Below, piece after piece: positions 16,346 to 24,892 of a stretch of 45,021 bases of DNA. A program made the position numbers and the translations under genes. A model generated the notes under the pieces. That model worked only from the letters and a program-made list of their open reading frames with translations, was not told the origin of the DNA and did no database searches. The DNA lies in NCBI RefSeq assembly GCF_020880415.1, contig NZ_JAJIUJ010000121.1, positions 1-45,021 of the forward strand, read 5' to 3'. Every line of letters starts with the position of its first letter. Positions within the stretch are counted from its first letter, which is position 1. Source of the DNA: Xanthomonas euvesicatoria pv. euvesicatoria. GTDB taxonomy: Bacteria; Pseudomonadota; Gammaproteobacteria; Xanthomonadales; Xanthomonadaceae.

Positions 16346-17611
16346 TCACACCTGCGAGCGGAACGGGAACACCAGTTTCTCGCCAAGCCTCTGCCGCAAC
16401 GGCCGCGCGCGCCAGCGCTCCAGCGAATACTGCTCGGCACGTTGCAGATCGCGTTCGAATACCTCGGTCATGCGTGCGGCCAGCGTGCGGTCGTAGACAT
16501 TCAGGCTGGCCTCGTCGTTGAGGCGGAACGAGCGGATGTCGAAATTGGTGGAGCCCACCGACACCAACAGGCCGTCGATGATCAGCAGCTTGGTATGCAG
16601 CATGGTGGGCTGGTATTCGTGGATCTCGATGCCGGCCTGCAGCAGCGGCTCCCAGCTGGCCTTGGAGGCCAGCCGCACCGAGACGGCATCGATATGCTTG
16701 CCGGGCAGCAGCACCCGGATGCGCACGCCGCGCGTACGTGCTTCGAGCAGCGAGCGGGTGATCAAGGCATCGGGTACGAAATACGCCGCAGCCAGGTCGA
16801 TGCTGCTGCGTGCGGCGGCGATGGCGATCAGGTACATCAGGTGCATGCTTTCGCTGCCGCCGGCCGGCGAGGCCACGAACAACTGCGCATCGCTGTCGCC
16901 GGCAGCCTCCAACGCCGGGTAATACTGCGCGCCGTTGACCACACGGCCGGTGGTCTTGATCCAGTTGTCGTTGAAGGCGGTCTGCACCTGCGCCACCACC
17001 GGGCCCTCGATGCGGTAGTGGGTGTCGCGCCAATGGTCCGGGTCCTGCGCGTCGCCCATCCATTGGTCGGCCACGCCGACCCCACCGGTGAAGCCGATGC
17101 GGCCATCGATCACCAGCAACTTGCGGTGGGTGCGGTTGTTGATGCGGTGCAGGTTGTACCAGGCCAGCGGGCGGTAGCGATGCACCTCCACGCCGGCCTC
17201 GGTCATGGTGTCCACCAGTGCATGGTCCATCTTCAGGCTGCCGCCCCAGTCGATGGTGACCCGCACCTCCACCCCGGCACGCGCGCGCTCGGACAAGGCG
17301 TCGCTGAACTCGCGGCCGATCTCGCCCGACCAATAGATATAGGTTTCGAACGTGATGGTGTGCTGCGCGCTGCCGATGGCCTCCAGCATGGCCGGAAAGA
17401 TCTCGCGGCCGTTATTGAGCACGTCGATCCTGTTGCCCGGCAGGATGGCCGGCCCCAGCAACACCGACATCTCGCGTTTGAATTGCGGATCGGCAACGTC
17501 GTACAGGTGCTTGGGGATGTGCTCGAGCTTTTTCTCCGGCGTGGCGAAGTTGAGCAGCAGCAGCCCCACCAGCAAGGTGACCGCCACGGCGGCCACGATG
17601 ATCCATGTCAT
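16346..17611 (-). CDS. cls: Cardiolipin synthase (phospholipase D superfamily)
   Basis: 421 residues starting MTWIIVAAVAVTLLVGLLLL, a membrane anchor; GGAGTGGG precedes the ATG at 17611. Two HKD motifs are intact: HRKLLVIDGRIGFTGG (His162, Lys164, Asp169) and HTKLLIIDGLLVSVGSTNFD (His339, Lys341, Asp346). The enzyme joins two phosphatidylglycerols, or a related donor pair, into cardiolipin at the inner membrane. With a single N-terminal anchor it is closest to ClsB/YwiE-like short synthases, and which donor it uses cannot be read. It is monocistronic, divergent from nothing obvious upstream (196-bp spacer to the next effector operon). Confidence 0.88.
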   Translation of the reverse strand: MTWIIVAAVAVTLLVGLLLLNFATPEKKLEHIPKHLYDVADPQFKREMSVLLGPAILPGNRIDVLNNGREIFPAMLEAIGSAQHTITFETYIYWSGEIGREFSDALSERARAGVEVRVTIDWGGSLKMDHALVDTMTEAGVEVHRYRPLAWYNLHRINNRTHRKLLVIDGRIGFTGGVGVADQWMGDAQDPDHWRDTHYRIEGPVVAQVQTAFNDNWIKTTGRVVNGAQYYPALEAAGDSDAQLFVASPAGGSESMHLMYLIAIAAARSSIDLAAAYFVPDALITRSLLEARTRGVRIRVLLPGKHIDAVSVRLASKASWEPLLQAGIEIHEYQPTMLHTKLLIIDGLLVSVGSTNFDIRSFRLNDEASLNVYDRTLAARMTEVFERDLQRAEQYSLERWRARPLRQRLGEKLVFPFRSQV

Positions 17612-17807
17612 GCATCCCACTCCGATGTCCCGCCACTGCGGGCGCAAGCGGCCGGCATTTTGGCAAGGCCGGTGGCATGGGGTTTGTGAAGGGGCGAGGC
17701 GACAGGGCGGCGGCTCATGCCCCACTGTGCGCCATCTCCCCTGGCGAACAGTCTTTGGACATCATCCCGCCCCTCAGCACAGTTCTGTGCCGGGGCGGGC
17801 AAGGATG

Positions 17808-19655
17808 TCAGGCCACCATGCTGGCAGATCCCCGAGTTTGATTCTGCTGTTGCGATTGCTCCATCGCGCGCGAGCGCTCCATAGCCACTACTTGCTGCGC
17901 TTGCTCACTGCTCTCCTGTAGCGTTTGGTTCACCGCTTGCCCCGTATTCACCGGTGAAGTGCAGCGATTCAATGCCGCCTCGTCGCGAGAGGTGCTGATC
18001 TGCACTGCACGTGCCAGGGAGCCGTCGCTATTCAGCTCGACGCGGTCTACCGACGTTAGTCCGCTGCGGATCCCTTCCACTGAGAGTACTCCGGCAAGGC
18101 GCTCACTGTGCAGGCCTGAGCAAATGCCACGTTGCGATTCGGCTGCATGCACCTTTTCCAGCATCTGGTGGAAGAAGGAATGATGACTATGATTTGGGCT
18201 CGAAAGCAGTGGAGGAGTGTTTGCCGGTCTGGCGAGCACCTCATCGCTGCGCGGTGAGGGCGCCTCCATAGTCCCGGTATGCCTATGTCCTCGGTACGTA
18301 CCAGGTGCCTGCTCAGGGTCATTGGTTTGGATCTGCTCTGCTGTTTGCCTTGCCAAGCTGTCTAGCGTTCCACGATCTGCAATGCCAGTGACCGGTAATC
18401 CATTGGCTTCCTGGAAGGCGCTGACCGCTTGACGTGTGCCACTCCCCAAATAGCCATCCACACGCAGGGGCTTACTGTCCGCGCCGGTAAAACCAAGCTC
18501 GATCAGATCGGATTGTAGGCCGCGTGCTTGCCGACCAATGGCATCTAGCGTCGCTGGGCCTGCCTTTCCATCAACAGGCGTCAGTCCATTGGCCCACTGG
18601 AATGCCTCGACCGCCTGCTTGGTCGACGCATTAAACTTTTGGTCTATCTGTAACGCATGGCCGTCTGAGTCGCCATACCCCAGCGCGCTAAGATTGGATT
18701 CGAGTTTGCGTACTTCACGGCCGCTGGAACCCTCTTTGAGGATATGGCTCTGCGCGGCCTGCCGGCCCGGTGATGCGTTAACCAGTTCCAGCGCTTTCTG
18801 GACATCGGGATCAGTACGCTCAGAGGAAGGGTCGAAGTTTCTGCCACTGACTTTCAAATGGGCTCGATCCAGCGCAGCCTGATTCTGAGGATATGCATCC
18901 TCATAATTCTGGGCAACATTCGCAGCCTTAGGGCCATCATAATATGTGTGAGTCGAACGAATCTGATCTGCCTTGGCTAACAACTGATCGTAATCTCCAC
19001 CTTCCTTGAGAACCTTTTCAAGTTTTACTAATTGGCTAGGCATTTGATTCGCTGTCTTTGCGAGCAGGCTAATTGCTTCAAACCGGCGATCTTCTGCGAT
19101 GTTAGTGCCATGCGCGTCTAGAATTCCCATTGCCGTCTGCGTGGCATTCCTGACCTGCGGATAATCGATATTGCTGTGGATCCACTGCTTGCCTTCTGTA
19201 GAGCTAGCCCACGCGTTGATGCTGTCGCGCGTACCGACATCAATAAAATTGAGTGTGGGCCGACCGTTCAAACCGTTTCCATGACTCAATAGATCGCGGC
19301 GTAAATCCGCATGATCTTCCGCGAAGGGAAGTTTGTGCTCCTTGGCGTATGCTGCGGCCTGCTGGATAACGCCATCAACGTAGGTTTGCTCACCCGGTTG
19401 CAGCGCACGGTTCTCAATCGAACCTAGCGGCCACGTGCCACGTTGGCCGAAGTCGACTTGAATCGTACCAAGGCTATAGCCGCTATTCTGTGCGACGCGA
19501 TTGACCTCACCCCAGCGAGGCTCTGACGTGCCGACAGTAATTCCCGCAATTGCCAAATGATAAGAGGCGGCACCGCCCTCGGTTCCGCGTCCGACGGAAA
19601 AGTAAACGGCGCCAGAGACGGTTTCGAGATCGCGCGTATCGATATTGGTAGGCAT
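17808..19655 (-). CDS. Type IV secretion antibacterial effector: lysozyme-like, two peptidoglycan-binding domains, XVIPCD
   Basis: 615 residues, ATG preceded by AAGGA. Residues 1-270 look like a lysozyme-like catalytic domain: Glu26 in GTEGG is followed by SLGTIQVDFGQ (61-71), comparable to the Glu then S-x-G-x-x-Q pattern of lysozyme/SLT folds (inference). Two PG_binding_1 repeats follow at about 307-375 (EVRKLESNLSALGYGD) and 376-437 (GLQSDLIELGFTG, then AVSAFQEANGLPVTG). The end (about 488-600) is an XVIPCD: a HHSFFHQMLEKVHAAE helix, GLTSVDRVELNSDG and a Gln-rich tail. This domain targets proteins to VirD4 of the Xanthomonas bacteria-killing type IV system. No signal peptide is present, as expected. 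The upstream LprI-like gene is the likely cognate inhibitor. Confidence 0.88.
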   Translation of the reverse strand: MPTNIDTRDLETVSGAVYFSVGRGTEGGAASYHLAIAGITVGTSEPRWGEVNRVAQNSGYSLGTIQVDFGQRGTWPLGSIENRALQPGEQTYVDGVIQQAAAYAKEHKLPFAEDHADLRRDLLSHGNGLNGRPTLNFIDVGTRDSINAWASSTEGKQWIHSNIDYPQVRNATQTAMGILDAHGTNIAEDRRFEAISLLAKTANQMPSQLVKLEKVLKEGGDYDQLLAKADQIRSTHTYYDGPKAANVAQNYEDAYPQNQAALDRAHLKVSGRNFDPSSERTDPDVQKALELVNASPGRQAAQSHILKEGSSGREVRKLESNLSALGYGDSDGHALQIDQKFNASTKQAVEAFQWANGLTPVDGKAGPATLDAIGRQARGLQSDLIELGFTGADSKPLRVDGYLGSGTRQAVSAFQEANGLPVTGIADRGTLDSLARQTAEQIQTNDPEQAPGTYRGHRHTGTMEAPSPRSDEVLARPANTPPLLSSPNHSHHSFFHQMLEKVHAAESQRGICSGLHSERLAGVLSVEGIRSGLTSVDRVELNSDGSLARAVQISTSRDEAALNRCTSPVNTGQAVNQTLQESSEQAQQVVAMERSRAMEQSQQQNQTRGSASMVA

Positions 19656-19689
19656 AAGAGTTCCTTTCTTAACGGTTTTTAACGTTGAA

Positions 19690-20130
19690 TCAGTTGATTA
19701 GTGCGGCATACTTCTCGAGTTGATCAGCCCGTGCGGTCAGCCTCAGCATGGCAGCCTCTGCGGATTCAATGTTTTCCGCTTGGCTATCCCCATAAATCGC
19801 GGCCTCCAAATTGCCGTCTTTGGTTCTGGACTGCAGCCATGCGCGTTGCGCCTCCACTAGTTTGGTACGCACATCAGCCTTTAGAGAACTCAAAAGCAGT
19901 TTGTACGCTTTGTTCAAGCGTCTGTCCTGAAGCGTCTCTTCCTGGGACACACACGCAGCACGTTCTACCGCACCGCGTGCCTGTTTTTGACACGTCACAT
20001 ATGTTGCGGACAAACCATTTGAGGAATTAAAAGTGGTATTTCGCTGGTCCGCGGCGTGGGCACAGGTCATTGAACTGACCAATAGTGTTGTCGTCAACAG
20101 TAGGCGACTTCTGGAGTTGCGTTCTTGCAC
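19690..20130 (-). CDS. Periplasmic LprI-like (DUF1311) lysozyme inhibitor, putative immunity protein (X-Tfi)
   Basis: 146 residues from a GTG at 20130 with GAGGA about 8 bases upstream. A signal peptide is cleaved near AHA-ADQ (residue 26), giving a periplasmic protein. The mature part shows the DUF1311/LprI pattern: CQKQARGAVERAACVSQEE with its Cys pair, LNKAYKLLLSSL, then LVEAQRAWLQSRTKDGNLEA. LprI of Mycobacterium inhibits lysozyme. It lies 34 bases upstream of the peptidoglycan-targeting effector in the same operon, so it most likely protects the producer and kin from that enzyme. The pairing of a lysozyme-like effector with a lysozyme-inhibitor fold is mutually supporting. Confidence 0.85.
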   Translation of the reverse strand: MQERNSRSRLLLTTTLLVSSMTCAHAADQRNTTFNSSNGLSATYVTCQKQARGAVERAACVSQEETLQDRRLNKAYKLLLSSLKADVRTKLVEAQRAWLQSRTKDGNLEAAIYGDSQAENIESAEAAMLRLTARADQLEKYAALIN

Positions 20131-20277
20131 GACGTATTCCTCTTTGAAAGAATTTTCGGAATAGTAAAATGAAAGCCTTGCGGGCTCATGCGTAAGATAT
20201 CTTAGAGACTAGGTGCATGGCATGAAGGCCAGTGACATATTCATAGGCGATTGGATAGCCGGTTAAAGCAAGGCGAC

Positions 20278-20829
20278 ATGACGCAAGCTAGCGCCATCAT
20301 CCACTGCAAGGCAACGTTGCTGGAACCGGCAATGCCTGCCGGTGCGTCCTGGCTGTTTCTGGTACTGCCCATGGCAGCAAGCTACAGACTGCCCACGCGC
20401 AGCATGGTGAGCGTCACTGGGACGGTGGCCGGGCACCCACTGCAGGCGACGCTGCAGCCGGACGGGCGGGGCGGGCATTGGCTGACGATCGAACGCGCCC
20501 TGCAGCAGGCAGCCGGTGTGTGCGCTGGACAGACGGTGGCGCTCGCGCTGACGCCCGTGGCCGAAGAGCCCGAGCCGCTGGTGCCGGACGATCTGCATGC
20601 AGCGCTGGCCGCGCATCCGGCCGCGCGTGCGACCTGGGACGACATCACCGCCGTGGCGCGGCGCGATTGGATCTTCTGGGTGGTGTCCGGCAAGAAGGCC
20701 CAAACGCGGGGCAAGCGCATCGCCACCGCATGCGCCATGCTGGCCTCGGGCAAGCGGCGTGCGTGCTGTTTCGATCGCTCCGGCAAGTACAGCCACGCGC
20801 TGGCGGCACCCACGCCAAAAGCGGGCTGA
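20278..20829 (+). CDS. DUF1905/YdeI-type protein (OmpD-associated family)
   Basis: 183 residues starting MTQASAIIHCKATLLEPAMP. The N-terminal half is a DUF1905 beta-barrel-like domain (ASWLFLVLPMAAS, VSVTGTVAGHPLQATLQPDG, ending VALALTP). The C-terminal half is the YdeI/OmpD-associated helical domain (DLHAALAAHPAARATWDDIT, with WIFWVVSGKKAQTRGKRI). Members are cytoplasmic and have been linked to bacteriocin or peptide resistance; the biochemical role is unknown. The ATG at 20278 has AAGG 4-7 bases upstream. It is a single gene. Confidence 0.8.
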   Translation: MTQASAIIHCKATLLEPAMPAGASWLFLVLPMAASYRLPTRSMVSVTGTVAGHPLQATLQPDGRGGHWLTIERALQQAAGVCAGQTVALALTPVAEEPEPLVPDDLHAALAAHPAARATWDDITAVARRDWIFWVVSGKKAQTRGKRIATACAMLASGKRRACCFDRSGKYSHALAAPTPKAG

Positions 20830-20942
20830 AGCAGGCGGCCCGGTGTGCGAGTTGCCGCCATCTATAAGCCAAAATGCTTACATGCGTCACACAAGCGCGC
20901 ACCTATACTCCGGTGCTGTCCCACCGAAGAGGTTCTGACCGC

Positions 20943-22304
20943 ATGAGCGCACCCCCATCGTCTCCGATCGCTGCCGGTTCTGGCACAGCTGCCGGCAGCC
21001 TTCGCCGCTCGGTGTCCAACACGCTCAAGGGCTCGGCCGGCAACCTCGTCGAGTGGTACGACGTCTACGTCTATTCGGTGTTCGCCACCTACTTCGAGTC
21101 GCAGTTCTTTTCCAAGGAAGACAAGAACGCCACCATGTTCGTGTGGGCGATCTTTGCGATGACGTTCCTGATGCGCCCGATCGGCGCGTGGTATTTCGGC
21201 CGCTTCGCCGACCGTTATGGCCGCCGCCTGGCGTTGACCATTTCGGTATCGGTGATGGCGCTGTGCTCGTTCGTGATTGCGATCACGCCCACGGTGGCCA
21301 CGATCGGCATCGCTGCGCCGATCATCTTGCTGGTGGCGCGCCTGCTGCAGGGCTTTGCGACCGGCGGCGAATACGGCACCAGCGCCACGTACATGTCCGA
21401 AGCGGCGATTCCCGGCCGGCGCGGGTTTTTGTCGTCGTTCCATTACGTGACGCTGGTGGGCGGGCACGTACTGGCACAGACCACCTTGCTGATCATGTTG
21501 CATTTCTTCGATGCCTCGCAGGTCTCCGAATGGGGCTGGCGCGTGGCGTTCGGGCTGGGCGGCATCGGCGCGTTGGTGGTGTTCTGGCTGCGCCGCACGA
21601 TGGATGAGTCGCTGAGCTCCGAATCCATCGCCGATTCGCGTACCGGCAAGGCCAAGGCCTCCGGCTCGATGCGCGAATTGTTCGTCAATCAGTGGCGTCC
21701 GCTGCTGTTGTGCTTTTTGATCACCGCCGGCGGCACGATCGCGTTCTACACCTATTCGGTCACCGGGCCGAAGATGATCCAGACCGCGTTCGCCGGTGGC
21801 GACGTGATGGCCGGCACCATCATCAATCTGGTGGCGCTGACCGTGCTGATGCTGATGCAGCCGGTGGGCGGCTGGTTGTCGGACATCGTCGGGCGCAAGA
21901 CCTTGCTGGTGTTCTTCGGCATCGGCGGCGTGCTCTACACCTGGTTCCTGGTGATGGAACTGCCCAAGCAGACCGACTGGTTGACCGCGTTCGCAATCCT
22001 CACCGTGGGCTTTGTGATCCTGACCGGCTACACCTCGATCAATGCCGTGGTGAAGGCGGAATTGTTCCCCACCCACGTGCGCGCGCTGGGTGTCGGCCTT
22101 GGCTACGCGCTGGCCAATTCGGCCTTCGGCGGAACCGCGCCGTTGCTGTATCAGGCCTCGCTGAAGACCAACCACGTGACCGAGTTCGTGATCTATGCGA
22201 CGGCGGTGATTGCGGTGTCGTTGGTGGTCTACATGTTCTTCCTGACCAACAAGGGCAGCAACTGGCTGGACGACGAAGCGGCGATGCATCAGCGCAAGCG
22301 GTGA
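20943..22304 (+). CDS. kgtP: MFS metabolite:H+ symporter, alpha-ketoglutarate permease-like
   Basis: 453 residues with 12 predicted membrane segments. The N-terminal NLVEWYDVYVYSVFATYF and the loop RFADRYGRRLAL, plus GFATGGEYGTSATYMSE, are signatures of the MHS subgroup of the major facilitator superfamily; the sequence is closest to KgtP/ProP/ShiA-type symporters. It should import a dicarboxylate such as 2-oxoglutarate with protons. The start at 20943 (MSAPPSSPIAAGSG) is an ATG in the right place for the family. A REP-like hairpin lies just past the stop and may end the transcript. Confidence 0.85.
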   Translation: MSAPPSSPIAAGSGTAAGSLRRSVSNTLKGSAGNLVEWYDVYVYSVFATYFESQFFSKEDKNATMFVWAIFAMTFLMRPIGAWYFGRFADRYGRRLALTISVSVMALCSFVIAITPTVATIGIAAPIILLVARLLQGFATGGEYGTSATYMSEAAIPGRRGFLSSFHYVTLVGGHVLAQTTLLIMLHFFDASQVSEWGWRVAFGLGGIGALVVFWLRRTMDESLSSESIADSRTGKAKASGSMRELFVNQWRPLLLCFLITAGGTIAFYTYSVTGPKMIQTAFAGGDVMAGTIINLVALTVLMLMQPVGGWLSDIVGRKTLLVFFGIGGVLYTWFLVMELPKQTDWLTAFAILTVGFVILTGYTSINAVVKAELFPTHVRALGVGLGYALANSAFGGTAPLLYQASLKTNHVTEFVIYATAVIAVSLVVYMFFLTNKGSNWLDDEAAMHQRKR

Positions 22305-22323
22305 TGCGCGCGCGCGGGCAGAG

Positions 22324-22394
22324 CCCTTCCCTTCTCCCTGCGGGACATTGTCCCCCTTCATGGGGGAGAAGGTGCCCGAAGGGCGGATGAGGGG
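22324..22394. repeat. REP-like intergenic repeat, copy A
   Basis: CCTTCTCCC, then GGACATTGTCC, a GGGGGAGAAGG arm, and GTGCCCGAAGGGCGGATGAG. The CTCCC/GGGAG arms fold on each other. The same word order recurs at 30939-31031 and, shortened, at 39388-39430. It lies after the stop of the KgtP-like gene. Confidence 0.7.
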
Positions 22395-22579
22395 CGCCTC
22401 AGGTGATTGGCATACCGAGCGTGGTAAACGCGTCGCCACGCGCCGCCAAGGTGAAGCTTCGATGCTGCGGTCGTGCATTGGTAGCCAAACCCTCAGCTCA
22501 ACCCCCGCTCCGCGTCCCGGCCTGCACTAGCAGCGCGGCCGCTGCAAGACATGCGCGCCAGTGGCGCGCAAGCAGTGCC

Positions 22580-24892
22580 TTATCGTCCTGGCGGGAGAGG
22601 GGCTAACGCGGGCTGCTGTTCTGCGCCGTCCTGATGCTGCGCTGTTGTCTTAGCAAACACGCTGTAACGCAAACCAATCAACCCCAACAACGCTTCATCA
22701 CGATGCGCGCCTGCCGGCACCTTGCCCACGCGCGTCAGTGATGCATCCAGACGGTCGCGCAACGCATCCGGCCCAGGCAACGGACGCTTCCGTGCAACCT
22801 GCCGCCGGTAGTGCGCAGCCACGTCGCGCAACATCGCGTCCACCGCATCGCGACTGGACGCCGGCAAGCCATGCCGTGCGCGGCGCAGCTGCAGGATGTT
22901 CAAGCCTACGCGCACTTCGTTGAGCATATCCACCGAGGCCAGGTCGCTACCTTCCGGCGTCAACGCCAGCCGTGGCGCAAGCAGACCAAGCAGATCCAGC
23001 ATGCGTGCGGCAAAGTGCTGGCGATCCTGCGCGCCATGTCCGTCGGCGGCATCGGCCAGCGTGCGCCAGCCCTGGCGCACCAGTCGGCGCGCGCTCCATT
23101 CGGCACCGACCGAACGAAACAGACGCGTCAGCACCACCGCAAACCCGATCCCCAGCACCATCGCCACCGCCGCGTTGACGAAGCTCTGCAGGTTGGCGCT
23201 GTAGGTGTTCTGCAGGCTCAGCAGCGCGGTGAGGTTCACCACCAGCGGCAAGGCGATCAGCATGCTCCCGGGGCGATGCAGCAGTGCGCCCAATGGCAGG
23301 AAGACCGCCGCCAGCACCACCACCAGCATCGGGAAATCGTGGATGGCCGGGAAGATGCCGAACTGATAGATGCCGGCAACCACGCTGGCCACCACCGCCC
23401 AGGTCAGGAACGACAGCATGCTCGGCGCGGGGTCGTCCTGCGCGGCGAAAAACGCAGCAGTCACTGCGGCCATCATCGCGCCGTTGCCGCCGCCTTCCCA
23501 GCCGATGCCGATCCACAACACGCAGTACGCCATCAGCGCGAAGCCGGCGCTTAGCGCGGAAAATGCGGCCATGCCCAAATCGATGTGGCGCGTGGCGTGT
23601 GCCGCAACCGGAGTGTCAGCGATCTCTGCAGAGGGCTGGCCCGGTGGCCGCCACGCTGCCGCACGCGTTGACGAGCGCAGCGCGCCATCGCGCGGCGCCG
23701 CGTCGTCCTGCGTGGGCACGGCCGGCTGCGCCGCGAGACGGCGCGAGAAGCCCAGGCGCTGCAGCAACGCCCCGGGCGCTGCGGAACGCGCCGCGGCATC
23801 ACGCGCTGCAGGGTCGGCTTGTAGGGATGCATCAGGTGCCGGCGCCGGCAGCGCACGCAGTGCAACGGGCGCGGTGCCCTGCACCAGCGCCTGCTGCAAC
23901 GCGCGGCAGTCCTGCCACAGGTCGAGCAGCTCCTTCAGGCGCAGCAGCACACTGTCCAGCAGCAGGTGATCGATGTCCTGATCCACCACCGGGCGCAGTG
24001 CCTCGATGCGCGCACGCAGTGCATCAGCCTGTCGGGCGGCATCGGCATCGGCACTGCCGGTGTCGGCGACATGATCCACCCACGCAGCAACAGCTTCCAG
24101 CAATGTCGCCAACTCCGGCCCGTGCGCGGCGTCGTCGCGCTGCAAGGCGTCCAGGCGGTCGGCAATCGAGGACAGCACCGGCAACAGCATCAGCATGCGT
24201 GCGCGCAACTGTTCCAGCGCAGGCGCGGCGCCGGCATGGCGTGGGTCGTCATGGCGCACGAAGGCGATCAGGGTCTCGAACTGCACCAGATCGGCCGCCA
24301 GCCGATTGCGCGGCGCCTGCGACGGGCCGCGCTGCAGCACCTGGCGGCACCACTGGGCCGCATCCTGCATCCAGTTGCCGATCCGCGCGGTGAGCATCGG
24401 CTTGACCGAGGCCGGGAACAGCAGCGACGCGAACAGCACCGCCATCACCGTGCCCAGGATGATCTCTTCGCTGCGGGCCACCACGGTGTCGAAGATGCCT
24501 TCCGGCGAGGTGACCGCAGGAAAGCCGATGAAGGCGGTGGTGTAGCCGGCCAGCAGGAATGCATAGCCGCGCGGGCCGCGATTGAGCAGCGCCAGGAACA
24601 GGCAGGCCGAGAGCCACAGCGCCATCGCCGCGCTCAGCAGCAACGGCGTTTCCACCAGATTCGGCAGCATCACCAAGGTGGCCACACCAGCCAGCAAGGT
24701 GCCGAGCACGCGGTACACGCCCTTGGCACGGGTGGGGCCGAGCAGCGGTTGCGAAACGATGTAGACCGTGGCCATGGCCCAGTACGGTCGCGACAGATTG
24801 CCGGCCAGTGCGACATACAGCGCCGCGATCGAGGCGGCAAAGGTCTTGGCCGAAAACAGCCAGGCCTGGCGATCGCGCAACAACGGGCTCAT
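22580..24892 (-). CDS. FUSC-family inner-membrane efflux protein (AaeB-like)
   Basis: 770 residues from the ATG at 24892, which overlaps the stop of the NodT-like gene (ATGA). The layout is two membrane blocks (about residues 10-170 and 420-560), each followed by a cytoplasmic region, as in FUSC/AaeB. Landmarks include YWAMATVYIVSQPLLGPTRA and GTLLAGVATLVMLPN in the first block and FLTWAVVASVVAGIYQFGIF in the second. AaeB exports aromatic carboxylic acids; with DUF1656, HlyD and NodT partners it probably forms a complete envelope-spanning exporter. Transcription order is DUF1656, HlyD, NodT, FUSC. Plant-derived phenolic acids are plausible substrates (inference). Confidence 0.88.
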   Translation of the reverse strand: MSPLLRDRQAWLFSAKTFAASIAALYVALAGNLSRPYWAMATVYIVSQPLLGPTRAKGVYRVLGTLLAGVATLVMLPNLVETPLLLSAAMALWLSACLFLALLNRGPRGYAFLLAGYTTAFIGFPAVTSPEGIFDTVVARSEEIILGTVMAVLFASLLFPASVKPMLTARIGNWMQDAAQWCRQVLQRGPSQAPRNRLAADLVQFETLIAFVRHDDPRHAGAAPALEQLRARMLMLLPVLSSIADRLDALQRDDAAHGPELATLLEAVAAWVDHVADTGSADADAARQADALRARIEALRPVVDQDIDHLLLDSVLLRLKELLDLWQDCRALQQALVQGTAPVALRALPAPAPDASLQADPAARDAAARSAAPGALLQRLGFSRRLAAQPAVPTQDDAAPRDGALRSSTRAAAWRPPGQPSAEIADTPVAAHATRHIDLGMAAFSALSAGFALMAYCVLWIGIGWEGGGNGAMMAAVTAAFFAAQDDPAPSMLSFLTWAVVASVVAGIYQFGIFPAIHDFPMLVVVLAAVFLPLGALLHRPGSMLIALPLVVNLTALLSLQNTYSANLQSFVNAAVAMVLGIGFAVVLTRLFRSVGAEWSARRLVRQGWRTLADAADGHGAQDRQHFAARMLDLLGLLAPRLALTPEGSDLASVDMLNEVRVGLNILQLRRARHGLPASSRDAVDAMLRDVAAHYRRQVARKRPLPGPDALRDRLDASLTRVGKVPAGAHRDEALLGLIGLRYSVFAKTTAQHQDGAEQQPALAPLPPGR

